A program made the translations under genes and the position numbers. A DNA stretch of 64,000 nt, from NCBI RefSeq assembly GCF_016808095.1, contig NC_068972.1, forward strand, positions 10,472,001 through 10,536,000, in the 5' to 3' direction. The notes under the pieces were generated by a model. That model made no database searches, was not told the origin of the DNA, and worked only from the letters and a program-made list of their open reading frames with translations. The stretch is from Vigna angularis. Its lineage: Eukaryota > Streptophyta > Magnoliopsida > Fabales > Fabaceae. This document shows, in pieces, positions 1 through 10,986 of this stretch; within the stretch, counting starts at the first letter, position 1, and every line of letters starts with the position of its first letter.

Positions 1-188
1 CTAAATAAATAATATTTACATTAAATCAATATTATTTAAATTCAAATATATAGCTCTCTACCATGAAATAGATACATATTGTCTAAAATTAAATATAAAA
101 AAGAAAAGTGTCGTGAAAATAAAAACAATAATAATATAAAAACATCTTGTTTTGTAGTGGTGTAATTTTAGTATCATAATACATATTT

Positions 189-554
189 GGTTTAATGTCT
201 CCGTAGGTCCCTATTTTGGTCATGAATTTCAAATAGGTCCTCTTTCTTTTCGGCATATCAATTGAGTCCTTATTTTTGTAAAATTGAATCAATTACAGGT
301 CTGCCGTTAAATTGAACAAACGGTCGTTACAGTATTGGTTACGTGGCATGGTTGAGTGCAGTTACTAATCAGACGTGGCATTTAAAACGATTTTTGTATT
401 AAATAATTGGTATGCACAGATGTATATTCACTTTTGGGTAAGGGCATACTAGGAAAATTGAAAAAATTAAAGGGCAAGACGTTTTAATTGAGGAATGCAA
501 CTGAGATTGGGGAAAGAAATTGAGGGTTTTTATTATTAGGGTTCGCGTGAGAGA
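189..554 (+). repeat. Left terminal inverted repeat of the MULE
   Basis: This is the inverted counterpart of 5915-6280. It ends internally near the shared GGGTTCGCGTGAG. By eye more than nine in ten bases agree with the partner, with mostly single-base differences. In Mutator elements the terminal repeats carry the promoters of the inward-facing genes, which fits the transposase start at 960. Confidence 0.92.
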
Positions 555-959
555 AGAAAAATCGCGATCCTAAGTTCAAGCTGAAGCGGCAGAGTGCATG
601 CAGGGGTTCGTGTCTCGGTAGGTCAGGTGTGGGTCCTTTTATTATTGGAAGCAAGAAGCTGAAGCACGTGGTGAGTGGAGGTTAATCTCAAGGAAGGTCA
701 GTGTTTGTGCTTTATTGTCTTCGTTTTTATTGAATCGAAACTACAATATTCGATGGTGGTCCCCCATTGATGTATGGTTTGGTCTCTGGTTTTGATTGCA
801 TTTTGGTGGTCCCCCATGTATGTTTAAAGTTATTTGACTTTGTCTGAGTGCGTATGTTTAAAGTTATTTGATCTCTGTGCCTATTTAAGTATATATTTTT
901 TTTGTCGTGATATGTTTTCATAATAGGTCTGTAGATATATTTATGTTGTGTTGTGCGTA

Positions 960-3900
960 ATGGAGGACGCTATTGTGTGTGTTTTCCACCATGGAGGAAA
1001 GTTCATTAATGATAGTACCCTAAAGTATGAAGGGGAGACAACAACTTTGTCCTTTGACCCTGACATGTGGAGTTTTTTTGTGGTTGTCAGTGTAGTGAAA
1101 ATTTAGGATATGAGAATTTTAAAGATTTATGGTACTGTTTAGGAGGGGGTTTAGTGTTGGAAAATAGGTTGGAACAATTGATTGATGACAGAGGTGCCAT
1201 GCATATGGCTAACTTAGCTAGGCTTAATGTTGAAGTTCATTTATACGTTGTCCATGTAGTTTCTGATCCCGAAGTCATTCATATGCTTGAAGACATTACT
1301 AATGATGAAGGAGAAGTCGAAGGTAATGGTACAGTACAAAAAGAGGGTGAAGAAGATGGTGATTTTGTTCAAGTAAATGGTTAAGGTGATGGTGACTTAC
1401 AAGAGGTGAATGTTTGTGAAGAAGATGGTGACGGTGTTGAAGTAAATGGTGTAGTTGATGGTGACTTACAAGAGGTGAATGTTTGTGAAGAAGATGGTGA
1501 CGGTGTTGAAGTAAATGGTGTAGTTGATGGTGACTTACAAGAGGTGAATGTTTGTGAAGAAGATGGTGACGGTGTTGAAGTAAATGGTGTAGTTGATGGT
1601 GACTTAGAAGAGGTGAACGAGGGTGAAGAAGATGGTGGTGCTGTTGAAGTATAGGTTGAAGGTCATGGTCACGTACAAGAGTTGCATGAGGTTGAAGAAG
1701 AGCAAGAGTTGAATGTGTGTGAAGGAGTTGTGGAGGATGAAGTTTATCTTTGTAGTTGGAGTACATCTACTGAAGAAGGTGATGTACATGGAAATAATGA
1801 GTGCTTAGAGGGCCTAGTAGATGTGAGTGTTGAATGTGATATAGATGGTGATGTAGATGGTAATGTCGAAGTAGAAGTAGAAGTAGAAAGTCTTTATGAC
1901 AGTGATGATGACCGTGATAATGTCAGTGTTGAATGTCATGATCATGACGATAGAGGATTGTCAGATTTTGAGTGGAAATCTGAGGAATTTCTTAGTGCAA
2001 CAGATAGTGATGAAGAGGTTAATGACAGTGAAGGTTATGGGAGGTTTGGTATTTTTTGTATGCCAAAAAGTATGGTAGACTTTACATGGGAAGTTGAGAC
2101 TTTTTTTGCAGAAAAGCAAGATATTTTAGATGCTCTAAAAGGGTATGCCTTGGAAAATGGGAGGAATATAAAGTTTGTAAAAAATGACAAAAGAAGATTG
2201 AGGATGAAGTGCTTTGGTGCAAAAGGAGAATGCCCATGGACCATATACTTTGGTTATATGGAGGCTGTAAAATCACGGCAGCTGAGAACTAAAAAAGACA
2301 TTCATACATGCAGTAGAGAGTTCAACCTGAAGTTAGTTGACGCCAAGTGGTTGAGCAAAAAGTTGGTGAAAACAGTTAAGGAAAATCCTAAGATGAAGGG
2401 TGTTGATATTCGTGAAAAAGTTCAAAGGAAGTGGAACATAGGTATATCAAGGTGTATGGCTTATAGAGCCAAAGCTATTGCTTCTAATCAAATTGATGGG
2501 TCCTTTAATGAACAATATAAGAGGATACATGATTATGCGCATGAGTTGTTGGAAAGAAATTCAGGATCTACAGTTAAGGTCCATGTTGAGAATAATGAGG
2601 GTGAGTTAATTTTCAACAGATTTTACTGTTGTCTGAAGGCATGCAAAGACAGTTTTGTCTGCTGTAGGTCAATAATTGGATTAGATGGAGCCTTTTTGAA
2701 AGGGAAGTATGGTGGTGAGCTCTTGACGGCTGTTGGGAGGGATGGAAATGATCAAATGTTGCCCATTGCATATGCGGTGGTAGAAGTGGAAAACAAAGAT
2801 TCATGGATGTGATTTTTGAATCTTTTGATTGATGATCTTGGTGGTGGAGAAGTATGTTCTTCAATTACTTTTGTCTCCGACCAACAAAAGCTAATAATCA
2901 TATTTAAATTGCTTCTTTCGTATATTGGTTCAATAATTTGATATGGTGATAAATGTTTTATGTTAACACCACAGGGTCTACTACCAGCCATACAACAGTT
3001 ACTCCCAGGTGTTGACCAGAGATTTTGTGTCAGACACTTATATTCAAACTTTAGGAAAAAGTTTCCTGGTAAAAATCTGAAACAGCTGATGTGGAGGGCA
3101 GCTACTGCCACTCATCCACAAAACTGGGAAAGGGAGATGAGAAACATTAAAGATATAAATGAAAACGCATTCAAGCATTTGATTGTCATCCCTCCAAGGT
3201 TGACAATTTGTATTAATTATTTTTGCCCTTTCTATATTATTTTATGTTTGTCCATATTAGTTGCAGTTTTAACATGTGTATATATCATATGTTGTAGATA
3301 TTGGTCAAGGTCCAGATTCAGTCCAACACCAAAATGTGACACATTGGTCAACAATATGAGTGAGGCTTTCAACAGTGTCTTGGTTCACACCAGGACTAAA
3401 CCAATCATAACAATGCTGGAAGAAATTAGGGTATACATAATGCAAAGATGGGCAAAAAACAGGTCTAAGATACAATCATTTTTAGGACCAATTTGTCCAA
3501 AGATCCAGGCCAGATTTACAAACGAATCCCAAGCAACCAAGAACTGGATACCTAGGTAACTTTCTTCATAACTTCATAAATGTTTATTCATTCCTTGGTA
3601 AACTTTATGTTATTTAAATGTGTAGTTTAAATTTTTTTTTATTTCTTTATAGCTGGTCAGCACACAAACTCTTTGAAGTAAGACACGTCTCCCAAAGTGG
3701 AGAAAAAATTGTTGTAAACATAGACGAGTTCTCATGCTCGTGCAGGAGATGGAGCATCACAGGAATTCCATGTTGTCACTCCCTAGCCGCAATGAAGTTT
3801 CTTAATATTGATGGCCAGCAGTTCATTCCGGCTTGCTTTCTAAAGTCCACCTATGAAGAAACTCATGCATCAATCGTATATCCCATCAACGGAAACAACA

Positions 3901-4166
3901 TGTGGGACCTAACACCATATCCGGATGTCATGCCTCCTAGGAAAAAGGTTATGCCTGGAAGACCTAAAAGGAAAAGAAGACTGGAGCAGTGGGAGATCAG
4001 AAAGGATGATTCACGAGTGAGCAAGGGTGGTTTGCGGAAGAGATGCGGGCTATGTAGGGAGGTTGGGCACAACAGGAGTCGTTGCCCTAAAGCAACCCAA
4101 GAACCAATCATGCCATCATCACAGTTATTTGAAGTGTGTATGAATGACCAGGAAGCTCAACTATAG
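960..4166 (+). pseudogene. MURA-type MULE transposase, disrupted
   Basis: The reading starts at the ATG at 960 (MEDAIVCVFHHGGKF), a typical MULE N-terminus, but a small indel near 1070-1100 shifts it to the frame continuing at 1067. In-frame stops follow at 1384, 1654 and 2812; the last looks like TGG to TGA in the conserved DSWMWFL stretch. Domains in order are an acidic repeat region (1388-1640), a MuDR DNA-binding domain (about 2090-2480), the MULE transposase core with GLDGAFLKGKYGG and the later TFVSDQQ carrying acidic residues expected of a DDE site, a SWIM zinc finger (CSCRRWSITGIPCCH, about 3736-3780), and a CCHC knuckle (CGLCREVGHNRSRCP, about 4045-4090). Likely introns are about 2891-2973, 3199-3299 and 3556-3650; the first lacks a good GT donor. 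It would bind the terminal repeats and cut and paste the element, but cannot be made intact from this copy. Confidence 0.92.
1388..1640 (+). repeat. 69-bp in-frame tandem repeat in transposase N-region
   Basis: Units begin GATGGTGACTTA at 1388, 1457, 1526 and 1595, a period of 69 bp or 23 codons, each encoding an acidic block containing VNVCEEDGDGVEVNG. The second and third copies are almost identical, so expansion is recent. Because 69 is a multiple of three, long open frames also appear on the opposite strand; these are artefacts. Confidence 0.9.
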
Positions 4167-4500
4167 ATGTGTGTATAAATGACAATGATGCCAAGTTTAA
4201 GGATCTTATTATGTAATAGTCTAAGGAACAAGGTTTATGGTTTTACTGCTATGTAATTTAATGAATGACAATGATGCCAACTATGTATGGTTTTGGATGT
4301 ATTACAATGTTTTGGATGTATTACAATGACCATGAACTATTTTGTCAATGACCAGGAACTGTTTTGGATGTATTACAATATTTTGGATATATTAGAATTT
4401 CCTTCTTTGACGTCTTATATAGAAGTGAGGCCGAACGATATCGATCGTAAAGGTCGAACGTTGGAAGGCAGGGAGCACATGTTAGGGGCTGGAAAGTGTA

Positions 4501-5050
4501 CAAGAGAAGAAGGTGTGGGAGGGAGAGAGAGGGGGACCGAACGCTAGAGGGAGGACGACCAGACCGAACGGTTGGGAACATGGAGGTACTTGGAAGAGCG
4601 ATACAAGAGGGTGGACGACCAGACCGAACGGTCTGCAGCACGGAGGTAGTTGGAAGAGCGATACAGGAGGGTGGACGACCAGACCGAACGGTCTTGAACA
4701 CGGAGGTAGTTGGAAAAGCGATACAGGAGGGTGGATGACCACACCGAACGGTCTTCACCACGGAGGTAGTTGGAAGAGCGATACAGGAGGGTGGACGACC
4801 AGACCAAACGATCTTGAGCACGAACGTAGTTGGACGAGCGGTAGACGAGGGAGGACGACCAGACCGAATGGTCTTGAGCACGGAGGTAGTTGGAAGAGTG
4901 ATACAGGAGGGTGGACGACCAGACCGAACGGTCTTCAGCACAGAGGTAGTTGGACGAGCAATACACGAGGGAGGACGACCATACCGAACGCTCGGGAACA
5001 AGGAGCTAGTTGGACGAGCGATAGACACGGTAGGACGACCGGACCGAGCG
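4501..5050. repeat. 60-bp minisatellite between the two MULE genes
   Basis: Eight units of exactly 60 bp run from 4561 to 5040, with degenerate edges on both sides. Each has a core AGACCGAACGGTCT-like dyad followed by CACGGAGGTAGTTGGA and GGACGACC. It is far richer in G+C than its surroundings. Lying between the convergent ends of the transposase and GRF genes, it could act as a boundary or recombination-prone spacer; that role is inference. The several long open frames across it result from the period being a multiple of three. Confidence 0.93.
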
Positions 5051-5272
5051 TTAATTATTATGTAACATTGTTGTGAATAAAATAAACATTAAACAATTTT
5101 TAAAAGGCCTTAAAACCTGCTACATTAAACCAAAACCTCAATTGATTATGTTTATCACTTCAGTAACACAACTTCATTCCTTCACATCTCCTCATATACA
5201 TAAACAGTTCCATCCTAACAAACCGAAAAACCCGGTTAATTTCTTCCTAAGAAAACAATCAACACTACTACA

Positions 5273-5813
5273 TTATGGATTTATAATCCATATTGAAATT
5301 ACAATAATATTAAGTAAAAAAATAAAAATAACCAATCTTGTCAACACCTTCATCCATTTCTCCACAACGTTGACAGATTTAATCAAATCACTCATCATCT
5401 TCGATCTACCTCCCATTTCTCCTATCTTTGACAAACACTCATGCTTTTCTTCCCACTTCACATTTGTATAGCTTTTGTCATTATCGTCTTCACAACACCA
5501 TTTGAAGAAATTGCAACCACCTTCATGTCCAGTCTGTGAAAAAAATTACAATTAAAACGACTTTCTACTCAAACAAAACACTACTTCTACACGTTCTTAC
5601 CTTGTACTTAGGGCAGCTCCAGAATTGCTTCCCTATGTTCTTAGCAGTTCTAGCTGTTCTTACCATTGTTTTCTCTCCACGGAGGCAAAGGGGTGATACA
5701 CCATCAATCGTAGATACTCTACCACCACGAAAAACGACATCACAGTTTTGATTCCGCCACCCATTGCATGTCGAAGATGAACAAGAATGCGACTTCTGCA
5801 CTTCATTATCCAT
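5273..5813 (-). CDS. GRF-type zinc finger protein with C-terminal membrane segment, carried in the MULE
   Basis: Two coding exons read from the right terminal repeat inward: 5813-5601 and 5533-5273, joined across a 67-bp intron with GT and AG borders. The product is 157 aa from the ATG at 5813; an upstream in-frame ATG at 5855 would add 14 aa. The zinc finger spans the intron: PLCLRGEKTMVRTARTAKN, then GKQFWSCPKYK, then GGCNFFKWC, with spaced Cys and the FxW core of GRF fingers, which bind single-stranded nucleic acid in other proteins. A charged helical segment follows, then a hydrophobic C-terminal stretch (VIFIFLLNIIVISIWII) that looks like a tail anchor. No stop or frameshift is seen, in contrast to the transposase facing it. 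It sits where mudrB sits in maize MuDR, but I see no similarity to judge homology. Function in the element is unknown. Confidence 0.8.
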
Positions 5814-5914
5814 CACTTCGAATCGAACAAAGAACGCGCACCCTCCCACTTCCAACTACATAATCTTCACCCACGAACACCGGCGCTTCGAATCGAAGAA
5901 AGAATGAGATTTTT

Positions 5915-6280
5915 CCCCTCACGCGAACCCTAGTAGTAAGAACCCCCAATTTCTTTCCCCAATCTCAGTTGCATTCCTCAATTAAAACGTCTCGCCCTTT
6001 AATTTTTTCAAATTTCCTAGTATGCCCTTACCCAAAAGTGAATATACATATGTGCATACCAATTATTTAATACAAAAATCGTTTTAAATGCCACGTCTGA
6101 TTAGTAACTGCACTGAACCATGCCACATAACTAATACTGTAACGGCCGTTTGTTCAATTTAACGGCAGGCCTGTAATTGATTCAATTTTACAAAAACAAG
6201 GACTCAATTGATACGCCGAAAAGAAAGAGGACCTATTTGAAATTCATGACCAAAATAGGGACCTACGGAGACATTAAACC
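5915..6280 (-). repeat. Right terminal inverted repeat of the MULE
   Basis: This is the inverted partner of 189-554, ending in ATTAAACC at 6280. It lies about 60-100 bp upstream of the GRF gene start and so probably carries its promoter. Confidence 0.92.
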
Positions 6281-6916
6281 TAAAATTTATAGCCTTTAAC
6301 ATTCAAGATACAACATAATTAACTTTATAAACGATTTATAAATTGAATGCATCAAACTTTTAACATATAAACTGAATTTGGGGTCTTCTCGAACAAGTTA
6401 GTAAAAATATTCATTAGTTAAGTATTGGAGTTGATGAGCTAAATATTAATTTTCTTGGATAACAATTTAATTTTCAAAAAAAACAATTCATGTGATGAAC
6501 TTCAAAAAATTATAGAATTTCATAGTACACGCTTATCACATTAATCTAATTTTTTGTTTACACGTTTAATTTGATAAATTAAGGAAGAGAAAAACTAAGA
6601 AATAATATAAAATGAAAAATAAATTTCTTTTATTTTGTGATTCATTCAAGAAAAAAAAATTTATCTCCTAAAAGAAAGTGAAAAAATAAATATTATTATG
6701 ACAATGCAAAATACTAGTAAATAATTTCAGAATTCAATCTTTATAATAATAACTTTTCTTTACATTTAGTCTTTAAATTGGTTGATGTAAGCAAACATAC
6801 CATGCCTAAATAACAAATTAGAATTGGATAAAATTACCAAAAGCCGTACACTACAATAGACATAATATTATTTTTTCATTAGTATCTAAATCTAAATAAA
6901 AATAAATTCGGAAAAT
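6281..6916. other. AT-rich intergenic stretch
   Basis: No open frame of note, no RNA gene and no repeat structure beyond simple A/T runs was seen here. Confidence 0.6.
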
Positions 6917-7812
6917 GGGTATTGCTCCTACACCATCACCCCTTATATTTTTGAATTTTTTTTCCACTCCCAACCCATTTTAGTGACATATACCTGATAC
7001 TCCAACATGCAGTGGCAAACACACAATCTCTTTTTTCTCTTTAAAGTTGAACTTCTTCCTCTCATTCGTCGTGTTGTGTGAGACTGCGATAGAATTTCAT
7101 TACGTGGTGTGCGTGGGAGATTGCAAAGGTTGGTGGTGGTGGAAGGAATTGATCCAGCAGGACTCGGTCTTGGTGGGGTGGTGGTGCTCGAAGGTTACAG
7201 TGGTGCTTCGTTCATGTGCGTAATCAATAAACTCCAAAATAAAGATTTAAACGAATGTCATCCTTCAGCGGATGTCAACATCCGTTTAAGGTGAAACGAA
7301 TGTCGACATCCGTTTAAGGCCAAACGGATATCCCGCATCCGTTTTGGCCTTTACGGCTCTCAAAAACAACCAAGCACAACAACAACACATGATAAATAGA
7401 TATACAGATTTAAACTAACCTGAGATGGAGATGAAAAACCAAATCTACCGCTAGATCTACGTTACTCCTCTACGCTTCTCCACACTAGGAATCAACACCA
7501 ACAATGAAAGGAAGCAAAGAGAAAGGAAAGTGAGGAAGAGAAGGTTGAAAGAAAAAGAAAGAGAAGGAAGAAAAAACCTTGAACAAAACCTTGAACGAAG
7601 ATGGAAAGAGAAAGAGAGTGAAAGATGTGGTGTGGTGATGGATACAGCTGGCGCAGGAGTGAAAGTGAGAGGTAAATTAGGATTTTGAAATATGTTAAAA
7701 GAATCTCAAAAGATAAAAAGTAAAAAAGTTAAAACAAGAAAAATAATTTTAGAAATAAGATAAATTGAGGAGGTAGAGAGAGTAAGAAATGGTAGTGGAG
7801 GGAGCAACACCC
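6917..7812. mobile_element. Non-autonomous inverted-repeat element, probable MULE
   Basis: The left end GGGTATTGCTCCTACACC is an imperfect inverse of the right end GGTAGTGGAGGGAGCAACACCC. The same ends flank the element at 60796-61985, which has a clean 9-bp target duplication, so this is a relative. Here the flanks TCGGAAAAT and TACCCTGAG do not match, so the duplication has decayed or the boundary is wrong. The inside holds palindromes at about 7251-7345 and no transposase. A 61-codon frame at 7109-7294 shares RLQ and VVVLEG motifs with the antisense frame inside the second copy and is probably element sequence, not a gene. Confidence 0.65.
7251..7345. repeat. Cluster of CGGATG...CATCCG palindromes
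   Basis: At least three imperfect palindromes of the form AAACGGATGTCGACATCCGTTT are packed with short spacers. The same motif is repeated in the sister element at 61378-61560. Confidence 0.85.
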
Positions 7813-7964
7813 TACCCTGAGACTCATTCACTTCGGCCTAAGTTAAAAACTCATCCACTTTGGCCCAAATTGAAATTACCTTCTCAAACACGCAGGCCAC
7901 CCACATACGGAAAACATAAAACCCGGGATTCAAAAATCTCCCTCCAAAACGAAAACTCATTCTG

Positions 7965-8029
7965 CCACGTCATGGATCCGTGCAATGTAAATCCAACCAA
8001 TCAGCTTCCATCCACTATTCCTATATAAA
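7965..8029 (+). promoter_or_regulatory. Histone H2B core promoter, copy 1
   Basis: CCACGTCA (plant histone hexamer class) lies at 7965, followed by GGATCCGTG, a CCAAT box (ACCAATCAG) at 7997 and a TATA box (TATATAAA) at 8022. The hexamer-to-CCAAT spacing is 32 bp and CCAAT-to-TATA is 25 bp, exactly as in copy 2. This arrangement is typical of S-phase histone promoters in plants. Confidence 0.85.
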
Positions 8030-8118
8030 CCGCTCCTTTCTACAAGCCATATCATTCATATTTCACATTCCCTGTCTTGTGTTGAACTGAATTTCATCAA
8101 CCCTTCTCTAAGAAATCC

Positions 8119-8529
8119 ATGGCCAAGGGTGAGAAGAAATCCGCAGAGAAAAAGCCTGCAGAGAAGGCTCCAGCAGAGAAAACGAAGGCTGAGAAGAAGA
8201 TTCCAAAAGATGCTACCTCTGGAGACAAGAAGAAGAAGAGGAAGGCCAAGAGCGTGGAAACCTACAAGATCTATATCTTCAAGGTCCTCAAGCAGGTTCA
8301 CCCTGACATTGGGGTCTCCAGCAAGGCAATGGGGATCATGAACAGCTTCATCAATGATATCTTTGAGAAGCTTGCTCAAGAATCATCCAGACTGGCCCGT
8401 TACAACAAGAAGCCCACCATCACTTCCCGTGAGATCCAGACCGCTGTTCGTCTTGTCCTTCCTGGTGAGCTTGCCAAGCATGCCGTCTCCGAAGGCACCA
8501 AGGCTGTTACAAAATTCACCAGCTCTTGA
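8119..8529 (+). CDS. H2B: Histone H2B, copy 1
   Basis: A single intronless exon of 136 codons. Residues 1-45 form the lysine- and alanine-rich N-terminal tail ([15 protein letters not shown] repeats). The histone fold follows from about [19 protein letters not shown] through [20 protein letters not shown] and ends with the H2B signature [19 protein letters not shown] and the C-terminal helix [12 protein letters not shown]. The C-terminal lysines ubiquitinated in H2Bs are present. It pairs with H2A in the nucleosome. It differs from the copy at 13750 at three residues only: S/P near position 8, R/K in the KKKK tract and V/I in HPDIGxSS. The start is fixed by the conserved MAKGEKK and by a histone-type promoter about 90 bp upstream. 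Confidence 0.98.
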   Translation: MAKGEKKSAEKKPAEKAPAEKTKAEKKIPKDATSGDKKKKRKAKSVETYKIYIFKVLKQVHPDIGVSSKAMGIMNSFINDIFEKLAQESSRLARYNKKPTITSREIQTAVRLVLPGELAKHAVSEGTKAVTKFTSS

Positions 8530-9828
8530 TTGTGTCGCCAATTATTAGGGTTTGAATAGTATCTGTGTGACAAGAATATTCAAGGAAATACAATTAGGTT
8601 TTTACTGACTTTACACCTGGTCCTTTTTTGCTTACAGTTACAAATGGCCACAAATTGATAATAATAATGTTTTCTCACTTCTTAGCTATGTGCCATCCTG
8701 GTAAAATAGATTCTAAAATCTGAGTATTTTGTGGATTAGTTAAAGGGATTATAGCATTGTATTGAGGATTTCGTTCCAGTTTGGTCTAATTGTCTGATTG
8801 TATCTAATTAGCTATTTGAGTTTATTATTTAAGTTATTACTACTGGTTGATTAATCACTGAAGCATAAATTTTAGTTGATTGGAGTAAATTAATAAAAAA
8901 ATTGGATTTGTGGATAATGACATCCTCTTACAGGGAAAGATGTAAACCTTTGAATTTAAAGTCCAAACACCATTCGCCATTGTCGGGGACATCCTTCACC
9001 AAGAATAAAGGCCTATGAACATGAGCCTTGGGGAATCATTAAGTAGTAACCAAAGTGAAATATGTCTTACACCAAATTTTTTAGTCCTTGTAATGAAATT
9101 TAAAGGAATGAGGACTTCGGTTAGAAATGAGATACATTGGGAGATCCTAGAAAAAATATTGTGATTAAGGAAGTAATGAAGTTATAGTCCAAATTGTTAG
9201 AATGCTTGTTTGGTAGGTTGGAGGTATCAAGTTTGAATCTTAGCGGGAGTAATTAATTTATGTGTTAGGCTGGTGAGCATTTGTAAATTAAAGCTATTCA
9301 GGGAGTGAGGTATGAAGAGTTTTCTTAACGAAGAATGTGAGTGATTTTTTGAAGAAGTTTTGGGAAATATCTTGTGGGAGGAGTTTAAAGTAAAGGAAAA
9401 ATTATTAGTCTAAACATTTAAATAAGAGGGGCTAACATTTCATTTTGTTTGTTCTTTTATTGGTTTATTTTCTTATTTGTTTTGTCATGGATGTAAATAT
9501 GGTAAATTTGTTAATAATTATTGGAAAATTGATATTTTGTATATATATGTAGTATAGTTATATAATTAATATGTACGTAAAACCTTAGACACGAGTATAT
9601 TCTGAATCCTTTTAGTTGTTGTATAGACATAAGTGGATTTTGACTGTATATGTAAGAACTCATCAAATTTTGTAAATATTTGTTTGCATGAGTTTTAGCT
9701 CTATGTAAATAAATGATCAATGATGAATGTGGGAGTGATATCACCTCTCATTGATCCAACAAAAACGAGTTGAAATGGGTTTGACCATTAAAATTGGGTT
9801 CGGCTGAGCTAATCTCTCATAGTAATAT
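8530..9828. other. 3' flank of H2B copy 1 and intergenic DNA
   Basis: The first 100-200 bp are probably the H2B 3' UTR. The rest is AT-rich without a supported gene. A short stretch near 9200-9290 has weak resemblance to tRNA-type A and B boxes but was not accepted. Confidence 0.5.
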
Positions 9829-10516
9829 GAGTGATGTTCCCTCTACCATCCTATCTTCTTTCTATATATTCTTAATTTTTTTTAAATTCTAAATTTATCT
9901 TTTTTATTTTTTATTTTTACCAATTTTATTTTTTATATTTAAAACTCTAATTCCAAAATCTCCTCATTTTCACTTTCCCTTTTACTCTCAGCAGCAAGCC
10001 TACACCCCCCACTATCACTTTCTTTCTTTCTCTTAATTTTCACTTCCGCTAACACAATTTAACAGAAAAAGCAAATTTTGCATGATATAAATTTAAAATA
10101 TTTATAACTTTGATGAGTTTTGAAGTATTATGATTACATAATATAATCTGCTAAAAATTTCTTCCCCACTACCTTGTCTTAAATAACCAAACTTGAAAAT
10201 TTATGCTTAAAATTACATCCGTGCTTACAATGGTGCAATGAAAATAGAAGTATGTTTGTTGAGTACAAAATAAAAAGTAAATAAAAGAAAAAATATCTAT
10301 CAAATTTTCTCTACTATGCAGAATTTGCTTTTTTTGTCAAATTTGATGTTAACGAAAGTGAAAATTAAGAGAAAGAGAGAAAGTGACACTAGGGGTAGTG
10401 AGAGAAGATTGATATTAGGATTTTAAAAAATAAAAAGTAAAAAGGGTAAATTTAGAATTTAAAAAAATTTGAAAAGATATAAGGAGAAGATGGAGTGGTG
10501 GAGGAAGCATCATTCC
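9829..10516. mobile_element. Decayed non-autonomous inverted-repeat element
   Basis: The left end GAGTGATGTTCCCTCTACC and the right end GGTGGAGGAAGCATCATTCC are imperfect inverses over about 30 bp and extend inward through CATCTTCT/AGAAGATG. The CTCCACC core resembles the ends of 6917-7812 and 60796-61985. Flanks AGTAATATG and AGTAATTAC share the first six bases, compatible with a decayed 9-bp duplication. The inside is AT-rich; the 9960-10080 and 10310-10390 segments are also roughly inverted relative to each other. Confidence 0.55.
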
Positions 10517-10885
10517 AGTAATTACTTGACAAGTTGATTTGTCTTTTTTTTATATTTGCTTATTTTTTAATCATATAATATTTTATGAACTTTTAACTAA
10601 TTAATTAATGTTTTAATTGGATAAAATTAAAATAACTATTACATTTATATTTTAAATTACTTTTATATCAAATAATTAAAAATATAGTTCACTGTGTCAT
10701 GTCAAGTATATAGTAACTCGTTAGATCCAATTTAACTGTAATAATTTATTTGTTTCAGTTTTATAAAAATAAAAACCTAATTAAAACACACAAAAAAAAA
10801 TGACCTTCCTAATATTCTGGATGAAAATAGAGATTAAACCTTATTAAAATATCTACCATTTAATAATTTTTGTGGTACCATAATC

Positions 10886-10922
10886 TCATGTCATCAATCC
10901 GTGTACAGAAAACTTCACCAAT
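10886..10922 (+). promoter_or_regulatory. H2B promoter relic 1
   Basis: TCATGTCATCAATCCGTGT is followed by ACCAATTAA with 32 bp between the hexamer-like block and CCAAT, the same spacing as in both real H2B promoters. No TATA box is found at the expected position and no H2B coding sequence follows. Confidence 0.6.
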
Positions 10923-10986
10923 TAAATTCCACCAACTGTTCTTAATCAGGCCGTTCCTTTCATTTTCGTTCGAATAATAAATAGTG

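Larger units (their letters stand above)
189..6280. mobile_element. Mutator-like element (MULE), two-gene, about 6.1 kb
   Basis: Both ends begin GGTTTAATGTCTCCGTAGG and run inward as inverted repeats of about 366 bp with only scattered differences. The inside holds a MURA-type transposase gene reading right from the left terminal repeat and a GRF zinc-finger gene reading left from the right terminal repeat, with a 60-bp minisatellite between them. The transposase type and long terminal repeats identify the Mutator superfamily. The expected 9-bp target duplication is not evident: the left flank TACATATTT and right flank TAAAATTTA match at only 5 of 9 positions. The transposase is broken by a frameshift and stops, so this copy is probably non-autonomous although its near-identical ends suggest fairly recent movement. 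Confidence 0.93.

Noticed and set aside
1299..1766. 155-codon His/Leu-rich antisense frame
   Set aside because: It is the mirror of the 69-bp in-frame repeat of the transposase.
4345..5076. Several open frames of 80-227 codons on both strands with repeated peptides
   Set aside because: They all arise from the 60-bp minisatellite, whose period is a multiple of three; no frame has codon or domain support.
9196..9290. SINE-like segment with GTTTGAATCTTAGCGG resembling a B box
   Set aside because: The A box is poor, there is no poly(A)/T tail at a defined end and no target duplication.
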